From Helopsaltes ochotensis (Eukaryota; Chordata; Aves; Passeriformes; Locustellidae): a DNA stretch of 64,000 nucleotides. A model generated the notes under the pieces. The model made no database searches, had not been told where the DNA came from, and was given only the letters and a program-made list of their open reading frames with translations. Where the stretch lies: the NCBI GenBank assembly GCA_013400155.1, contig VXBM01000026.1, positions 648,349 to 712,348 of the forward strand. Reading direction: 5' to 3'. Position numbers and translations under genes: made by a program. Of this stretch, positions 46,474-60,700 are shown piece by piece. How positions within the stretch are numbered: position 1 is the first letter of the stretch; each line of letters begins with the position of its first letter.

Positions 46474-48177
46474 CTGCTTAAAATCTGGCTTTGTAGAATA
46501 CGTTATTTCTATGACCACTTAACAAAGCACCAGAAATCTTCCTTCCTTTTCACTAACCTGTTAGATATCAGCATCTGTGCAAGTTCTTTCCAAAGACAAG
46601 AAGACTGCATTTAATCATAAATTTATTGCTTTGGACTCTGAGATGCTTATGCACATTTTTGGAGAGACACTGGTAAGTAGTTAAAGTAGTCCTGTGTGGT
46701 TGATCTTAAAATCCACTCTGAGAGAGTTTTGTTATTGATCCAAAGTAGTATAAGGCTAGACATTTCACTGCCTTACAGGCTGTGTAATTATTTGCACATT
46801 GCAAAGCGAGTTCAGAAGGCTCCCACACAGGACCAGCAGCATTTAGGACTTGCTTCACGGAGTCATAGTTGCTTGCACAAATCAGACTGTCTGTGTGTTA
46901 AGCTTATGTCTTTCTGTCCTGGCTTTGCAAAAGCAGTGACAAAATCTGAGCCCGATTCTTCATCACCTTGCAGTTAACAGACATAATCATCTGCACCTCA
47001 TTAAAGTATGTGCATAATTCTTCCACTGTGGTTTACTAGTGCTGCACCCATTACTCTCAGGACCATCCTCTTTACTGTCAGCTAAATATCTGGCCTTTAA
47101 TTTGCCTAGTTGTAGCTGGCCGCGCCAGATAAAAGGAAAAGGACACTCTGATCCTGCATTTTCAGCCCTGCACATACAACAGGACTTAATGCTAGTGCAT
47201 TAAGTAAGGAGCAGGCAGCTACTGGGGGTTGGTTTCTGCTGCAGAGGCAATAGATGGGAGAAAGACTTCATTATTTGCTTTGCAAAATAGAAGAAGGGTG
47301 AATGTACACAGAAATTACACTATATATTGATGCTTGAGAGCAATATAAATAACGGAGAGCAAATATCATGGGACTGTTTCTCTCTGGCATCAGGCCAGTT
47401 TTATTGCAACTCCCTTGCTTGCAGCAGAATTACACAACTTGTAAAATTGGAGTAATGCAGACAAGACTGGTACCACACAAATGCAATAATCCAGTTGATG
47501 AGGTAGCTGCACGCCTGGAAAAAATGTTTAAACAAAATAATTATCTGAAGATGCTAATATTTGAATGTGCCCTTGGGGAGTTTTCCAGTGAGCATCACTA
47601 AGGAACTCATAAAAGTGGAGTGTATATCCTGAAATCTCAATCCATTTCTCCTACATAGTGCAATCTTAGTTGGTTTTGTATTTATTTATATTGTTCAGAT
47701 CCAAGGGATCCCTTGTAAAATATATTTGGTGCAATCACGACTTTTTTTTTCTTTCCTGTTGAAAGTATATAAATATAAATATATATAAAAAAGGAAACTG
47801 TTAAGATACTAAATGAGAAAACCTTGTATGACATTGAAAAGGTCTGCCACTGAACACTGACTGTCACCTGTCTCTACTAAAATGTACCATTTTTAAAGGA
47901 TACTTCTTGTCCTTTTAAATGGTTCCTTTTTTTTACCAAGGTAATTTAAAGATTTATGAGGACTGGAGCTAAATCTTTCTATCTATCAGGAAGGCACGAC
48001 CAAGGAAAAAAAAAATGCTAACTAAATAAGTCACACAAAGAATGTAAATTTTGTACAGTACTAGACTGTGTAAATGAAGCTTGCTTGTAGGGGGGAAACT
48101 TTAAAAAGAACTTTATGTACTAATTCAACTGTCTGCCATATTCCTACTTATAAAGTGTATGTATAAATAATATCTAC

Positions 48178-48183
48178 ATTAAA
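48178..48183 (+). terminator. Polyadenylation signal ATTAAA (likely KLHL14 main site)
   Basis: ATTAAA is the commonest variant of AATAAA. It is followed by T-rich and GT-rich downstream sequence, and it lies where the UTR-like conserved texture stops. No AATAAA occurs nearby upstream. Inferred; not confirmed by transcript data. Confidence 0.6.
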
Positions 48184-51100
48184 TTCTTTGGAACTTTTTT
48201 TTATCATGTAGATGTGTGAACTTCCTTTATTTTCTGGTGTTACATAACAGCCTCATTGTTTCCCAAGTGTCATTCCTCAGTGCTTGTCAGTGCAGTAACT
48301 GCTGTAAAATGCGGGCGTGTAGTGAGTTGGTCTTCCCCTGAGCACAGTGCCTGGCTTGGGAAAGCAGCACCTTTTTCCAGCAGGGAAAGCTCCACCCCTG
48401 TGCCTGCTCTCCCTGCAGAAGCCACTGCATGCCTGAGAAATGCCTCTGCCTTGCGCTGCTCCCTCTGTTCCTCAGTCCCACACTAAGTGAAAAGGACCCT
48501 GCTTTGTTAAGCCCAGACTTGCTTTGGGGAATTTAGCGCTTGTTGTAGCAATGTCATTCCTCTTCAAAACGTTTCTCCTGTGGCAACTGACCCTTCTAAC
48601 TATGGGTATTTCAGTTCTTGGAGGGGGTGTGGTGGCATGGGCATGCTGTAGAGGAATTGGGACAAGAGGTGTTGCCAGGCTGAGAAGACAAGGTAAAAGC
48701 AGAAGGTTCTACCAGGAAGCAGAAGCACCATCAATGCCAGTTACTATTCATGCATTGTTTATTCATGCCTACAGACCTTTGTCAGGGACCAGAACCCACC
48801 TATGCAAACCAGGGGGGCGCACTGAGCAAACTGGCCCCGTGTTTATAGCAGGTGTGGGCTGTACTGGATAGCACTAAGATTGCACAATGAATAGAATTCT
48901 TTCATTAATGAGTTCATTTCAGCAGAGGAAGGAAGGGAGATTTATGCACTTTTTAAATAGTGTGGGAGAAGGATGAAGAGGTGAAACTGGAAACAATGGG
49001 CTGAGATATGATTTAGAAAGGAAGGGAACAAAGTAAACAAAAGGAAAAAATAGAAAATGAAACTGAGAGGAGAAGGTGGGAAGTTTTTGAGGATCAAGAG
49101 CACAGAAAAAATCAGGGTTAATGAGGAAAGCAAAGATAGTTTTTGAGAAGCACATATCCAATCAAGGCTGGAAAAAATTAGAGGAAAGGCAATACAAAGA
49201 GCAGAAGAGAAACATAAGAAAATTCAATAGAAGACGACATGAGATAAACATGAAACTAACTAAATAAGCCCTTGGGTGATGGTATTCAGCTAATCATTTT
49301 CAGTGGTCAAGCTGTCAAGCAGAGGGATAAATCAGCAGATTACTTAGTTGTTGCAGTGTTCAAGCTTTAATGCACAGACTTTAGCACAACAAAACCAAAA
49401 CAAAATCAAAGAGATGCCCAGCGACACCTTTCTGCAGGGTCTGGACTGTAGCAAGCACCAACCATGGCCAGCACCTGTGACAAGGGAGGAGAGCTGATGG
49501 TGGTGGTGGGAAGCACAAGAAGAGCAGATGAGCCACAATTCCTGGTCCCAGCTGCATTGGAGGGAAGAGCTCTGTCCATTTCTGATTCTCTGATGAGAGT
49601 CATCTCTGGCAGCTGGACACATGGACTATTCCATAGTTCTCTTTCTTTGCTGTCCTTCTCCATTTCATTCTCAGCATGACAAACTTGCCTAGGTACTTTG
49701 GCAGAGTGGGACCTGGAAAACAGCAGATTGGTGACTGAAGGTATTTCCCTGATCTTGAGCTATGGTCCCATCCACTGGCTGAGGAGTGTGAGAAGACTGA
49801 TTTGCTGGTGACTTGCAACCTGTACCCATACCCTTAAAAATGACAAAGAGGGCATTTGAAAAATATGTTTTTCATTAATTACAGTGCTGTCTTCGAAGGT
49901 ACTCTACACCCACCTCCCAAAAGCTGGCATTGTTTTCCCTTTATGTGTTTGTCCCTCTTTCTGCTTTTAATACAATGATTTCCTCTGCTAGCTGCTTCTG
50001 TGAGCCAATTTCTGAGAAAAATCCATGCCAAACCTCATTATATATACTGGTTTCTATTGTATTATAATCACTCATCAATAAAGTACTCTAGTTCCCTTGC
50101 TTTTAAGGGAGAGACCATATTTCAATTTAAATAGAGCTTTCTGGTACAGACAAAGGAGAAAGAAATCCCAAGAAGTGCTAAAAGGCCAAGGTAAGTGCCA
50201 ATGCACACATTCCAGGGCAGTTTTAAGATACACTTTCAATTTCTGTTATTAGTGCAGCAGTGGAAAAGTCAGTGTTTCAGCCTCTCGGGTCCAGTCCAAG
50301 GAAGCAGTGACGGCAGTACTGGAGGTCAGAGTGGTTTGCAGGAAGGGAAAGCACACTAATGAATTCTGGAGGGCTTGTAATGCCATAAAAGATTCAGTTA
50401 ATCTGCAGCATAGATGTTGATCAGCGAAACTGAACCTAAGTCTCTGGACCTTGTCAGATGTATTCTGTGCATGTCAGTGTTCCACACCAATTACAGATTT
50501 TAGAAGATGCTCTCATGCAAAACTATGCGCCCTAATATATAAGCCAGCTCAGATGTAACTAAAATTAAAATCTGACTGTGGCAAATCTCTGTGATCCTGA
50601 TATATGAAAATCCAAATAAATGATTTGTTCCCAGAAATGAAAAATAACTTCAGCAGGAAATTTCAAAATTACTTATGCAGGATTAATCCAGTTCAATGAA
50701 TGCATCTTGCGTTGATTAATAAAGCAATCCTGAATTGCAAACTAAAACGAGAGGAGACTTCTGGTGCTGATATATTTGTGTATTTCTGAAGCTGGAGGGA
50801 AATGCGCACTTGCGAGAGATGTGGTCAACCAGTGTAAACAGAGATTGAATACAAATAGTGATTTTCTAATTGTCTGTCTTCTCCCTGCAGCAGAAAACTA
50901 CCTTTTTGTCATTGATCTTTTCTTGAAGAACATAGGTATTATGTTACCTGCCACATTTTGAATGAGAACAGGGCATCTAACAGGATTGTACAATGACTCC
51001 AATTAGTATCCAAATGACATCTGCCATTTTATATAGCAAAGAAAAAAAAATGTTGAGCTACTTTCTGCTGATTTTCTTGCCACACAGAGTAGAAATTTTG

Positions 51101-51999
51101 GTCTACTAGCATTAGCTTTTGTGATCTGCTGCCCTTGAATTTAATTGGGCTTAGAGGTGAACAGATAGAGGGAGCCTATTTGGAAAGTGAAAACAAGGGA
51201 AGGAGATTTAAATGAATGTAACACTCGCCCAAAATTTTCATCAGCATCTACACACACACACAAAAAATTTGTTTTGTTTATTTAAAGGGGTCTCATCATT
51301 AAATCTAAAAACCTGTTCTTCAGTTTGGAGAATTACCTTCAATCACTGCAGTGTTTTAAAAAGGAGTAACTATGAATGGTTGAGGTATTTTGCAAAATAT
51401 CATTAAAATCCTTATGGTTTTATCTTTAAAAAATGATTTCTCATGTCACCCTTAAACATCTTCCAGAAAATCACACTTACAGGATCAGATTTGTAAAGCT
51501 TCCTTACTATATCAGTATCTTGTGTGGTAGTCAGTCCCTGAAATTTGCAAACTCGTTTCCATTTTTGTTTCCATTTGTGCAAAACAATTCAGTTTTCAAA
51601 AAACTTTGGCTGACCAAGAGTATTTTGAATGAAAGGACTTAAAATGTACTTCACTGCGAATAGTGAATACCAAGACTGATGATCCTTTTCGTAAACACTA
51701 ACAGAAAAAAATGTTGCTTCTTTTGTATGTAGGGGTTTTGCAAAATGTATACAAATATACATGTACACGTTTGCACCCAGAAAATGACAAGTTCATAGGC
51801 CATAGCAAGTACTGCTGTGCCATTGTTTTTGCTAAAACTGTTAACTCAGTAACAGCACTGAAACTTGGATGTTTTTCTTTAAAAACCACCTCTTTAACTG
51901 CAAAGATGCCATTAGTCACAGCAGGGAGCATAACCAGAAGGAGGATGTCTGTAACTATAGCAAGAGAGCACATTAAACTGTAGGTCAAAATCACGACTG

Positions 52000-52290
52000 A
52001 CTGATTACCTTCAGGGTGAAAGTAAATCTTCAGACTTGCCGGAGTGAGAGGGAGCAGGACTGGCTGGGGCTTGCCAAGGTCATCCCCTGCCTCCCCCACA
52101 GCACGGCGGGGCCGGCGATGTCCGGCGCGCTCCCAGCAGACATTTGCTGACTCGCCTAACCTTCGTAGCCATGTGTGACGGGATCGAGTCACCGTCATCA
52201 TCAGAAAATGCTTCCTAATGTCTAGCTTAAATGTCTCATTAGTGAAAGAGGTGATTCCTGGAAAAAACCTAACACAAAACAAATATTTTC
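52000..52290 (-). mobile_element. Possible CR1 3' scrap joined to a CpG-rich patch
   Basis: On the minus strand, about 52250-52200 reads ETFKLDIRKHFLMMTV, resembling the CR1-tail phrase FRLDIRKHFFTERV. The resemblance stops there; the following 130 bases (52075-52200) are GC- and CpG-rich and do not follow CR1. The assignment rests on about a dozen residues and could be wrong. Confidence 0.35.
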
Positions 52291-55200
52291 CAAAAAAAAA
52301 AATCTGAGTCCATGATTAAATAATCTAAAACTTTCACAACAGACAGACTCTTCAAAGCTGCTTTTTCTTCTCCTGCTTTCAGTGGATTAAACAGGAGAAC
52401 TGTTTATTCCCAACCTGCAACAGCTTTTTTTGCAAACCCCGAGACTACCTGTCCACTTTTCTCTAAGCCTGTGACTCCACCTCTCCCTAACTATGGAATT
52501 TATATCCTGGAATTTATATACCAGGAGTTCTGGTTTTCCCTTTTTAGCTGATCTCCAGCTGGCCCACATCTTCACTGGCACAGTGACCAGGAAGTTTCTG
52601 TCTAACTTGCAGCAATGCAGCCCAAGGTTGCAATGAACTGAACCTTTTCAATGAGGTCTTTCCATCCCTAGGAAACATCCCTATAACTTGCCCAGGTCAC
52701 AACAGATCAGACTGATATTTTGGCACTATTGAAGACAAAACGTCCCCCTCTTACCAGAACTTCCACTGAAAATAAGGATGAAAGCTGTAATCTGGCTGTG
52801 CAAGATTCAGGTTGGGACTACAATAAACTTTAGTAGGTGGAGTTTACATACAGGACTGTGTAAAGATTAATTAACCTGCTGTAAGAAAGTGTGGCACTTT
52901 AATCAGTGGCTGGGCACTCAGAAAAAATTACTTATGTCTTTTAATCTCCTTTGCTTCTTCTAGTGGAATAAAATGAAAGATATTGGTGAAGAATTATGTC
53001 TGGCACATCATCACCTCTTGTGAATTATTCTCCAAGCATTCACTTTTGCCATGATATATTCCACTGGCTTCAAGAGCTGCTGAGCACTTCCAGTACCTGA
53101 ACTGAAAAGATATATTTCTCCAACAATGGTCTTTTTTGACTAGCACAAGGGTGTCGTGCTCTGGATCACCTACTCTTGTTTTTAGGCAGTTGCTCAGAGC
53201 AATTATTTCTATAGATAGATGTATTCAAGCTTCTGAAAAACACCATCTTTCCTGCTTGTCCTGTAAAAAATATCATTGGACATCAACTTCAGTTGCTTCC
53301 AATGTGGATACTCTACTCCATCCTTGGCCCTATAGTTCAGAGTTTAATCAGAAAACCTTTTGTTGCAATCCTTAGTGACAGTGGATCTAGTAACTAAGTC
53401 TTTGCATTCAGGGTTGCAATAACACTGGCCATTCCTCTTACAGTGGGGAAAAAACCCAAAGAGCTGTAGCCTTGGTCTGTAAAGTGCATTGTGTATTAGA
53501 CTATGCCTAGTCCAACCCAAAGTATCAAGTCTTGGACTTGCCCACACCCCAGTCACTACAAACATCACATTTCCATGCCAGGCCATTGGACAGGCCATGG
53601 GCTGTGTGGTTTCACTCCCTCCTCTCTCCTCCATTCCCTGGAGATATGGACCCTGGTGCCACTCCTGGTAGTCCCCAAGCTGTGCTCAGCCCTGCAGGAC
53701 CTGCCGTCACTCATGGATGGGCAGCAGGGCTGGCATTGGCCATGTGTCGGGACTGCCACTGTGCCCCGACCGTGTCCCTGTTTCAGATGAAGTAATTAAA
53801 CTACATTGCTTGGGGAATTAACTGTGCAAACATTTTAGGACCCACATAAAGAACAGAACTGACACCCTCATACTTCACCAGAGGGCACTTACTGATAGCT
53901 ATGGGGAGGATTCACAAAATCATTTTTAAGACCTGAACAACACTTAACAGATGAGAAAAAGAGTTGTCATTCTGTACTTATTGGTTCCAATTAGAGGATG
54001 AACTGTCCTCTGTTTCCCAAAGCATGTTTAATTTTGAATGGGTTTCTCATGAGCAGTGGGCTACCATAGGCAAATCTCTTTTTGACAAGTACTAATTATG
54101 GACAACGCAGTGGCAGACTGTAATCTCTGTCATGAGAGCTATCAACAGGGATGCAGCGAAGGCTTTAACAGTGGGTGGCAGTACTCTGGGTCAAATTAAT
54201 CACCACCATAATGACAATGAAATCAGTAGAGCTTTGGGATGTTAAGTTTGATAAAAGAAGCCATTCTGTTCTCTGTCTGGCTATTTACATTAAAGCCTGG
54301 CCTCAGCTTGAGCTAATCCTTTGTCACAGTGTTCAGGGCTGGATTTTTTTGGCATGGGGGAGAGAGAACAAAGAGCAGTCCTCCTTGCAGAAGAAATGTT
54401 TTCATGTCCAGGTCTGAGTGGCTGAAAATGGGTTACCTAAGTGTGAAGGAGACAGCCCCAGATTTGAACAGGCTGCTGCTTTGAGGCACGTGAAAGGACT
54501 CAAAAATATAAGTGGGATTTTTGGGGGCTCAGCATTGGAAGTGCTGGTGTGCTTGAAGTCAGTGCCATTTGGCTTTGGATTCTTGTGAAAGAGCTTTAGG
54601 AAAGTTGGTTTTCCTCTTCTGCCTCCATTTGCTGTGGCCACAGGTTGTCTGAACAAGTACCCCCCTGGAGTACAATGTAGGCAACTGCCAGACAAAGCGA
54701 GATGCAGTGAGGGCAGACACAGCTGAAAAAAGAAGAAGATTCTAGGAATAACCAGGTGAGACAATTCGGCATGAAATAATGCTACACTAAATTGTGTCAA
54801 ATCTGAACCCAAGTCAGCCTCGCCCTACAGCTATGGACTTGCTCACCATGAGTGCTTCATAGTGCTTAATTCTACCTTAGATACATGTTTCACGCTCTGC
54901 TGCTAATGGCAGTTTCTGTAGTACTGAGCCTTGGAACATTCCCCAGCAATGTTCCATGTACCAATGTGTGCCAATGCACAGGCTCCCTCCGGACCCACAG
55001 GAAGGGCACGTGCAGGGGCTGGACAGGAGCTGCTGCCATCCCTGACAGCTCTTCAGGCTTCACATCCCGGGCAGTGGGGCCCAAGGCACTGGTCAGTGCA
55101 TTCCAACAGGTCCATGTGGACACAGGCACAGTGATGTGCTGTGCTGCTTGTGTTCTGCTGTGGCACAAACACGGAACACCTCCTTGTTTAGCCACACAGG

Positions 55201-56029
55201 CCTCCCCCATCCCCTGTCCTGCCCCACTCAGGGTTATTGCTCCATGCTCTCTGCATCTTCTGGCAACTTAACAAATACTGCTTTGATGAGGGTGGTGTAG
55301 CCCAGTTTTTTGTCTGGGGCTACAATAGAGAATTTTCATTCCTACATCCACAGTCCCATATAAATGAAAGAATCAAATGTAAAACAGTGTCTTTCCATTC
55401 ACCTATTTAGTATCAGACTGGTTACAAAAATATATAAGTACTCTAAAATCCAAATAAACTACCAACCATCCGTTTTTGATCCATTTTGTAACTGTGCAGA
55501 ATAATCTGTTCTTTTATTAGAGTGGTTAAAGGAGATTTAGAGGGAGGAAAGAGCATGGTGACTTCCAAGGAAAGAGTGAGTGATTCAGTGCAAAAAGGGT
55601 AAATTTCATCTGCACATTCTTAACTGTGAGGACATTCTGCACATCTCAGGAGTGCACTAAGTGGTGCAGTAAACCAGTAAATTAGAAGAATGTAAATTCT
55701 TTAGTAGGAATTGCACGCAAGGGAAAAATGCTTCCTCATGCTCATATTTGTTTTCATGAAAATAATGTACACTCTTCCTAAAATCATACTGGTATGGAGC
55801 TGAGTAAGACATCAAAACCAGTAATAGATATTACACTGGACTAAGAAATGGCAATGACACAATTATCTTCTGTGTTTCTGATGATCACTGTGATAAAGCC
55901 AGGAGCTGGAGTACTTAGAGCCAGCTTGTAGCCTTGTAGCTCCCTTTCCCTCTCACTCTGTCTGTCTTATTTATCTCTCATTAAACTAAATTGTATTCTT
56001 ATTGGCTGACTGACCTCTGATACTGTTAT

Positions 56030-56085
56030 TAATTGATTTATATAGTGCCTTTTGCAAGCCTCAAGGCACTTCAGAGAATTGAAAA
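56030..56085. repeat. Fossil repeat core (TATATAGTGCCTTTTG...CAAGGCACTT)
   Basis: TTTATATAGTGCCTTTTGC followed by CCTCAAGGCACTTCA resembles a core shared by several ancient vertebrate repeats (TATATAGCGCCTTTC ... CTCAAAGCGCTTTAC). GTGCCTT and AAGGCAC form a short inverted repeat. The family cannot be decided from so little sequence. Confidence 0.35.
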
Positions 56086-57299
56086 TATATATAATCACTT
56101 CACCAATCACCTCAGTGCAGCCACCTCTGGGCTGGAAACTGGTGGCCACTGCAGTGGCACTGGGAAGTTTGGGTTTGAAAAGAAGGCAGGGTTGTGGAAC
56201 CAGCACTTCTAGCAGTTCTACTGTGAAGCTGCTGCTGAGCTATGAGACTGGAAGAGTAAAAAAACTTTAAGAAAAAAGACTATTTCTAGCAAATCATAGG
56301 TCAACAGAATACATTCCAAAGCAAGCTGGAGGCAAAATATTTTCATGGTGAATTCAGTGCCCAAGGGCTGTGGCAAGGCCTGTGCTTTTTCAGGACATCC
56401 TAAAGACCACAGAACCCCCCTGGGCATCATTCCCTCAGAACTTCTGCCCAGCATCAGCCTCCTTGCAGCACTGACTGACTTCCCCACTGGCTCCCGTGTG
56501 CACATGCAGGATGCCCCCACATGCCTCAGGGTGCCCAAAGGGCTGCTGCAGGTGCTGCCAGGAATAAATGCTATGTGCAGGCTTGATCACTGAACTGCTA
56601 CTGGGAGCCAGGTCTGGTGCTTCCTCCTCTCACCACATCAGGCACTTGGGAAGCTAACAGGGATTTCAGAGCAGAAACTGGGGCTTCCCAGCTGTGTGAG
56701 CCCCGTTTAGCTCAGGACCTAAAGCGTGTGGGATGGCTGCTAGCACTGTGGGATGGTTGCTACACTTCCTTAATGCCTGCAGTGTTATGAGTGATGAAGA
56801 AAAGAAGGAAAAATAGGCAAACACACACATAGTGGGTGGCCACCCTGACACGAAGGGATCACACACTCCAAAAAAAGGATGCAGATCTTCTCCACAGAAG
56901 GGCATCCAGGCCTCTTTTCCTTACCCTCAGTGGTGACTGCCAACACCACAGAAGAACCACACCTGTGGTCCCTGTCAGCATTGATGCCATTTGATTTTCA
57001 AATATGGCAAGGCTGTAGTTTTTCTGTATAATAGCTTGAGCATTCACAATAAACATTTTTAATACTTTCCCATCAATCACAGATGAGAGGGCTTTGTGTT
57101 TTTTCACAATATTATAGTTTTGTCTTCATTTGAAACATCTGAATGCCTCTAATTAAAACACTAAAATAAAAAAAAAATAAAAAAAAAAGAAAAAAGAAAT
57201 CTTTCCGAAGGTGCAAACATAACAGAGACTATCAGAAATCTCCTTGATTATGCTAGGTCATTAAAGCTACTTAGCGAAATGCTTTATATAGATCTGAAT

Positions 57300-57790
57300 G
57301 TTTTGAACCCTTCCCCATTAAAATGAACCCTGAACATGAAAGTGTGCACCTCTTTCCAGAGCAGAATTAATTTCACTAACTCCATTAACAAGCAGGTCTG
57401 CTCTCCTCTTATCTTTCAAGAATTCTCTACCTGATTGCATTTATGTTCTCATTTAGCATCTCAAAATGGGCACTTTCTCTCAAGAAGGGTTAGTGCATGA
57501 CTCACCCGCTTAGTTAATCTGACTAATTAGCATACAGTCACCCATTAACAGCATTAGAACAACAACTGTAGCTCTCACTACCTCGCTGTCTGGAAAACAG
57601 ACCTCTTTTAGTTTGCAAGGACATTGGTTGCTCCCTGTCTTTTGACAAGTGTGGGGTTATTTATCACACCAGCACAGGATTTGCAGATAGCTCTGGAAGG
57701 GGTGATATAATTCTTAATATCCTGCAAAAACCCTCGGCCCATAATCTTTCCTAGCAACTTACTGAAAATTATTCTAAAATTAAGTCCTTA
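57300..57790. promoter_or_regulatory. Candidate distal enhancer / conserved noncoding element (inference)
   Basis: Non-repetitive, noncoding stretch about 9 kb downstream of the KLHL14 polyadenylation signal. It has clustered developmental-type words: TGACTCA (57498-57504, AP-1/MAF-like), TTAGTTAAT and CTAATTAGCAT (57511-57533, homeodomain and POU-like), another CATTAACAG and CATTAG just after, and ACAACAACTG. The texture and motif crowding resemble vertebrate enhancers. Which gene it might serve is unknown; KLHL14 is the nearest seen. Confidence 0.3.
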
Positions 57791-60700
57791 AGTCTGCAAA
57801 AAACCTCTCTGACATCCAAGCTGCTCCCATGCACCTCTTCCAACTTCATTGAAAGAAACCAATGGTGGAAATTAAATAAGTTTTTCTGATGTGTGATAAG
57901 TCACAATAAATGTATCAATATTAAAATATTTCATACTTCAGCCATTCACAGTGGTCTTGGACTTATTTCCCACAGCTATTCTAGATGTATCAGGACAGAA
58001 GTAAGATTTGTGGGTGCTTAAAAGAGTAATTTTCTGGGAAGCATGGCTTGCAAACCGGGAACATTTTTATTCATGGAGGTGCTGCTGGGAACAGCAGGTT
58101 AAAAGACAGAACTAGGGAGGCAAAGCCAACAACTGCCAGAGCTCCTTAAGAAAACTGCAGAGTGCCCAAGGTACTCAAGGAGATTTACACACACAATTTC
58201 AGCCTGCCCCAAATAGTCTGAAAAGCTGTAGGACCCAGATGGGTGTGAATTTCTATTATTTATTTCAAAGGGTTGTTCACGGGAAGCCTAATTTTGGTCA
58301 CTTAAATGCCAGGACAGTTAATCTTTCCACTGCTGCTCACCACACCAGAAATCCCTATCATCTAACAGACTTCCCCTGTGCCACCAGCACACAGGTGAAA
58401 CCCAACTATGCCTTCCCACACCTTCACACCCAAGGAATCAACCTGAAGCCTGCTGTGCTGCCTGCACAGTCCTCAGTCCTCAAAGCACAAGGGGAGGTAT
58501 TTAAACCCCTTTGCTGTTAGCATGAAGCTGTTGAATGCTGTTGTTTGCCAGGGTTTTTAAAGTGAGGATGGCTTTGTTGGGTGCCTTAGAGCCAGCTCTG
58601 GTGCCTACAAGACCTTGAGGTTTTGTAACCCCTGTACCTCGGCTCCTCCTCAGCCAGCAGTGAGAAGCAGGAGACAAAATAGTTGAAAACATGCCCATGT
58701 TTTCACACTCAACATAGCATCACAAACTCTAGAAATCTGAAATGCTTAGTGGACATGCAGGTTTTACCTGATGGCACTATCAACAGCAAATCCAATCTTT
58801 GGGCGGGCTCAGGCTGGACAGTGCCAGAAGTTGTGCTGAGTGAATTTCTATCTGCTTTGAGCAAAAGCTGAGCCACAGATCCCCTGACCAAAGATCCCTC
58901 ACAGGAGGTGATGCTGCTTGTACCCACCCCCCTGCTGTGCAGCCATGCCGTGCCACTCATAATGACTGTCCCTGCCACAGCTGGGATTGAAAAGCAAAAG
59001 CTCCTGGCACAGACGGAACACCACCAATGTCCCAGGAATCTGAGTCAAATTCTGGTTTCAAAGTGCCCCTGATGGTACCAACAAAGATTTTGTCCAACTC
59101 ACATTAGCAGTTAAACTAGTTTCAGGACCAGTGGAGGGCAATATTGCTTTGGCTTCCTTGGATAAAGGGTTTGAGGCACCAGCTAGGGCACAGAGCTGCT
59201 ATTTGCAAGGCAAAGCCCTTACTCTGGGCACAGGATGACACTTTTTGCTCCACAAGAACCAGCCCCCAGTGTGTACAGCCTCTGGAGTACCAACACTACC
59301 TTGTGGAACACTTCACTTGCTGAACACCAGCTTGCTGAAGAAACTGATGCTTTTGAATAGACACCATTTCCCCAGACTTGTACACAGGGAAAGACAGAGG
59401 TGGAAGCAGCTCCAGGGTGAAACAGATTCTCTGTATGTACCAGTCCTCTTATGACTTCTATTGTTTTCCTCATTAGGAGCTTGACTCAGCATTCAAAAAT
59501 TTCCCAGTTCTGCATTTACCACAAGTTCATGTCTAAGTAAATATATAAAGGAGGTCAAAAAACAGAAATTAGGCTGTATTTTGTGGAAATATAGTCTAGT
59601 TAATGCAGGACATTAAGTACTTCTGTATTTGAGAAGTTGAAGTCAGCAAGTCTACAAAAGTAGCATTTGACTTAAAATATTTGTCCTTTTAAAAAGTAGT
59701 TCCTTAGACCCCTTTCATAATTTCAGATTGCTTGTTTTAACTTTAGGAGGGAACGTTCATATTTTGTGTTGCCTCTCTTAGCACTTTTGAGTTGTGTGGC
59801 TTATTCTGCTATAATCTCTCTCCCTGGAAAGCAATGCTTTGCACTTGTACGCAGTGAAGAGCAGTAGCATTCCTCCTTTTTCATCTTTGGTGTCTGTGGC
59901 ACAAGTGATGGCTGCTGCTGCTTGTCAGCAATGACGGAGCAGATGGCTGCTGGATGACCACTGCTGCTGGGGTAGTGAGTGGGACTTTTGGAAAGATGGG
60001 ACAAGAGCAAGAGGCCTGAAGCCTGGTTGGATAGAGATGGCAGGACATTGTCCAAGTGAGGGACAAAGCTGGGGCACCTGAGGGAAAACCAAAGCCTGAT
60101 GGGGTATGAAGGATAGATATGGGGTTTGTGGGGGTCAGATATGAGGTTTTTTCTCCTATCTCCTCAATCACTGGCTGCTGCCACGTCTCTGCCTTGTCCT
60201 GCTTCCGCTGTGTCTGGGAGGACCACAGTCCCCATGAGGGATCCCACAACAGTTGCCAGCACAGTCCCAGCATAGACCACCAGCGAGCACTGACAAATCC
60301 TGCTGCCCAGGCTGCAATGGGGCAAATCTGTCAGGGGAAATTATATTTTTGGTTAGCCCCTTTATTTGGTTGTAAAACCACAGAAAATCTTCCTAGCTTT
60401 TTTTATCTGCAGAGAAATTTGTGCCTGAAAACATGAGTATTTTTTCCCAGCTGTATCAGTTGCTCTAAGAAAAAAACACTGTAATTTCTTAATGCAGTCT
60501 GTGTCTGTCATATCTTCAGATACGTGTCACAGCTACATCCTGATTCAGAATTTAGTACGTGCCATTCAGTGTGAGCTGCAGATCCATGCCTGCTGAAACG
60601 CTGTCCAAGAGCCACATGTGCACCTCAAACCATTTTTTAATTGCAACATATATATGTTCAACCTGAACTTTACAGACACCAGAATTAATTTACACAGCAT

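Larger units (their letters stand above)
45676..48203 (+). other. KLHL14: KLHL14 3' UTR (approximate end)
   Basis: No coding sequence follows the stop. The first strong end signal is ATTAAA at 48178-48183, followed within about 30-65 bases by T-rich and GT-rich sequence (GTAGATGTGTG, TTTTCTGGTGTT), the usual arrangement for cleavage near 48200. An earlier ATTAAA at about 45974 could give a short UTR. The UTR is AT-rich and contains a fossil inverted-repeat element (46370-46473) and an A/U-rich patch near 47765-47790. A UTR of about 2.5 kb fits a kelch-like mRNA of this type. The end point is inferred from signals only. Confidence 0.65.
48204..57290. other. Intergenic sequence downstream of KLHL14
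   Basis: I see no gene in this stretch. Frames of 60-194 codons lack domains or splice partners. The longest (51698-52282, minus) runs through a GC-rich patch next to a possible CR1 scrap. 48920-49250 is purine-rich on +. GC-richer, CpG-poor stretches occur at 53.5-53.8, 54.9-55.3 and 56.3-56.6 kb. A fossil repeat core is near 56.03-56.08 kb. Confidence 0.7.
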
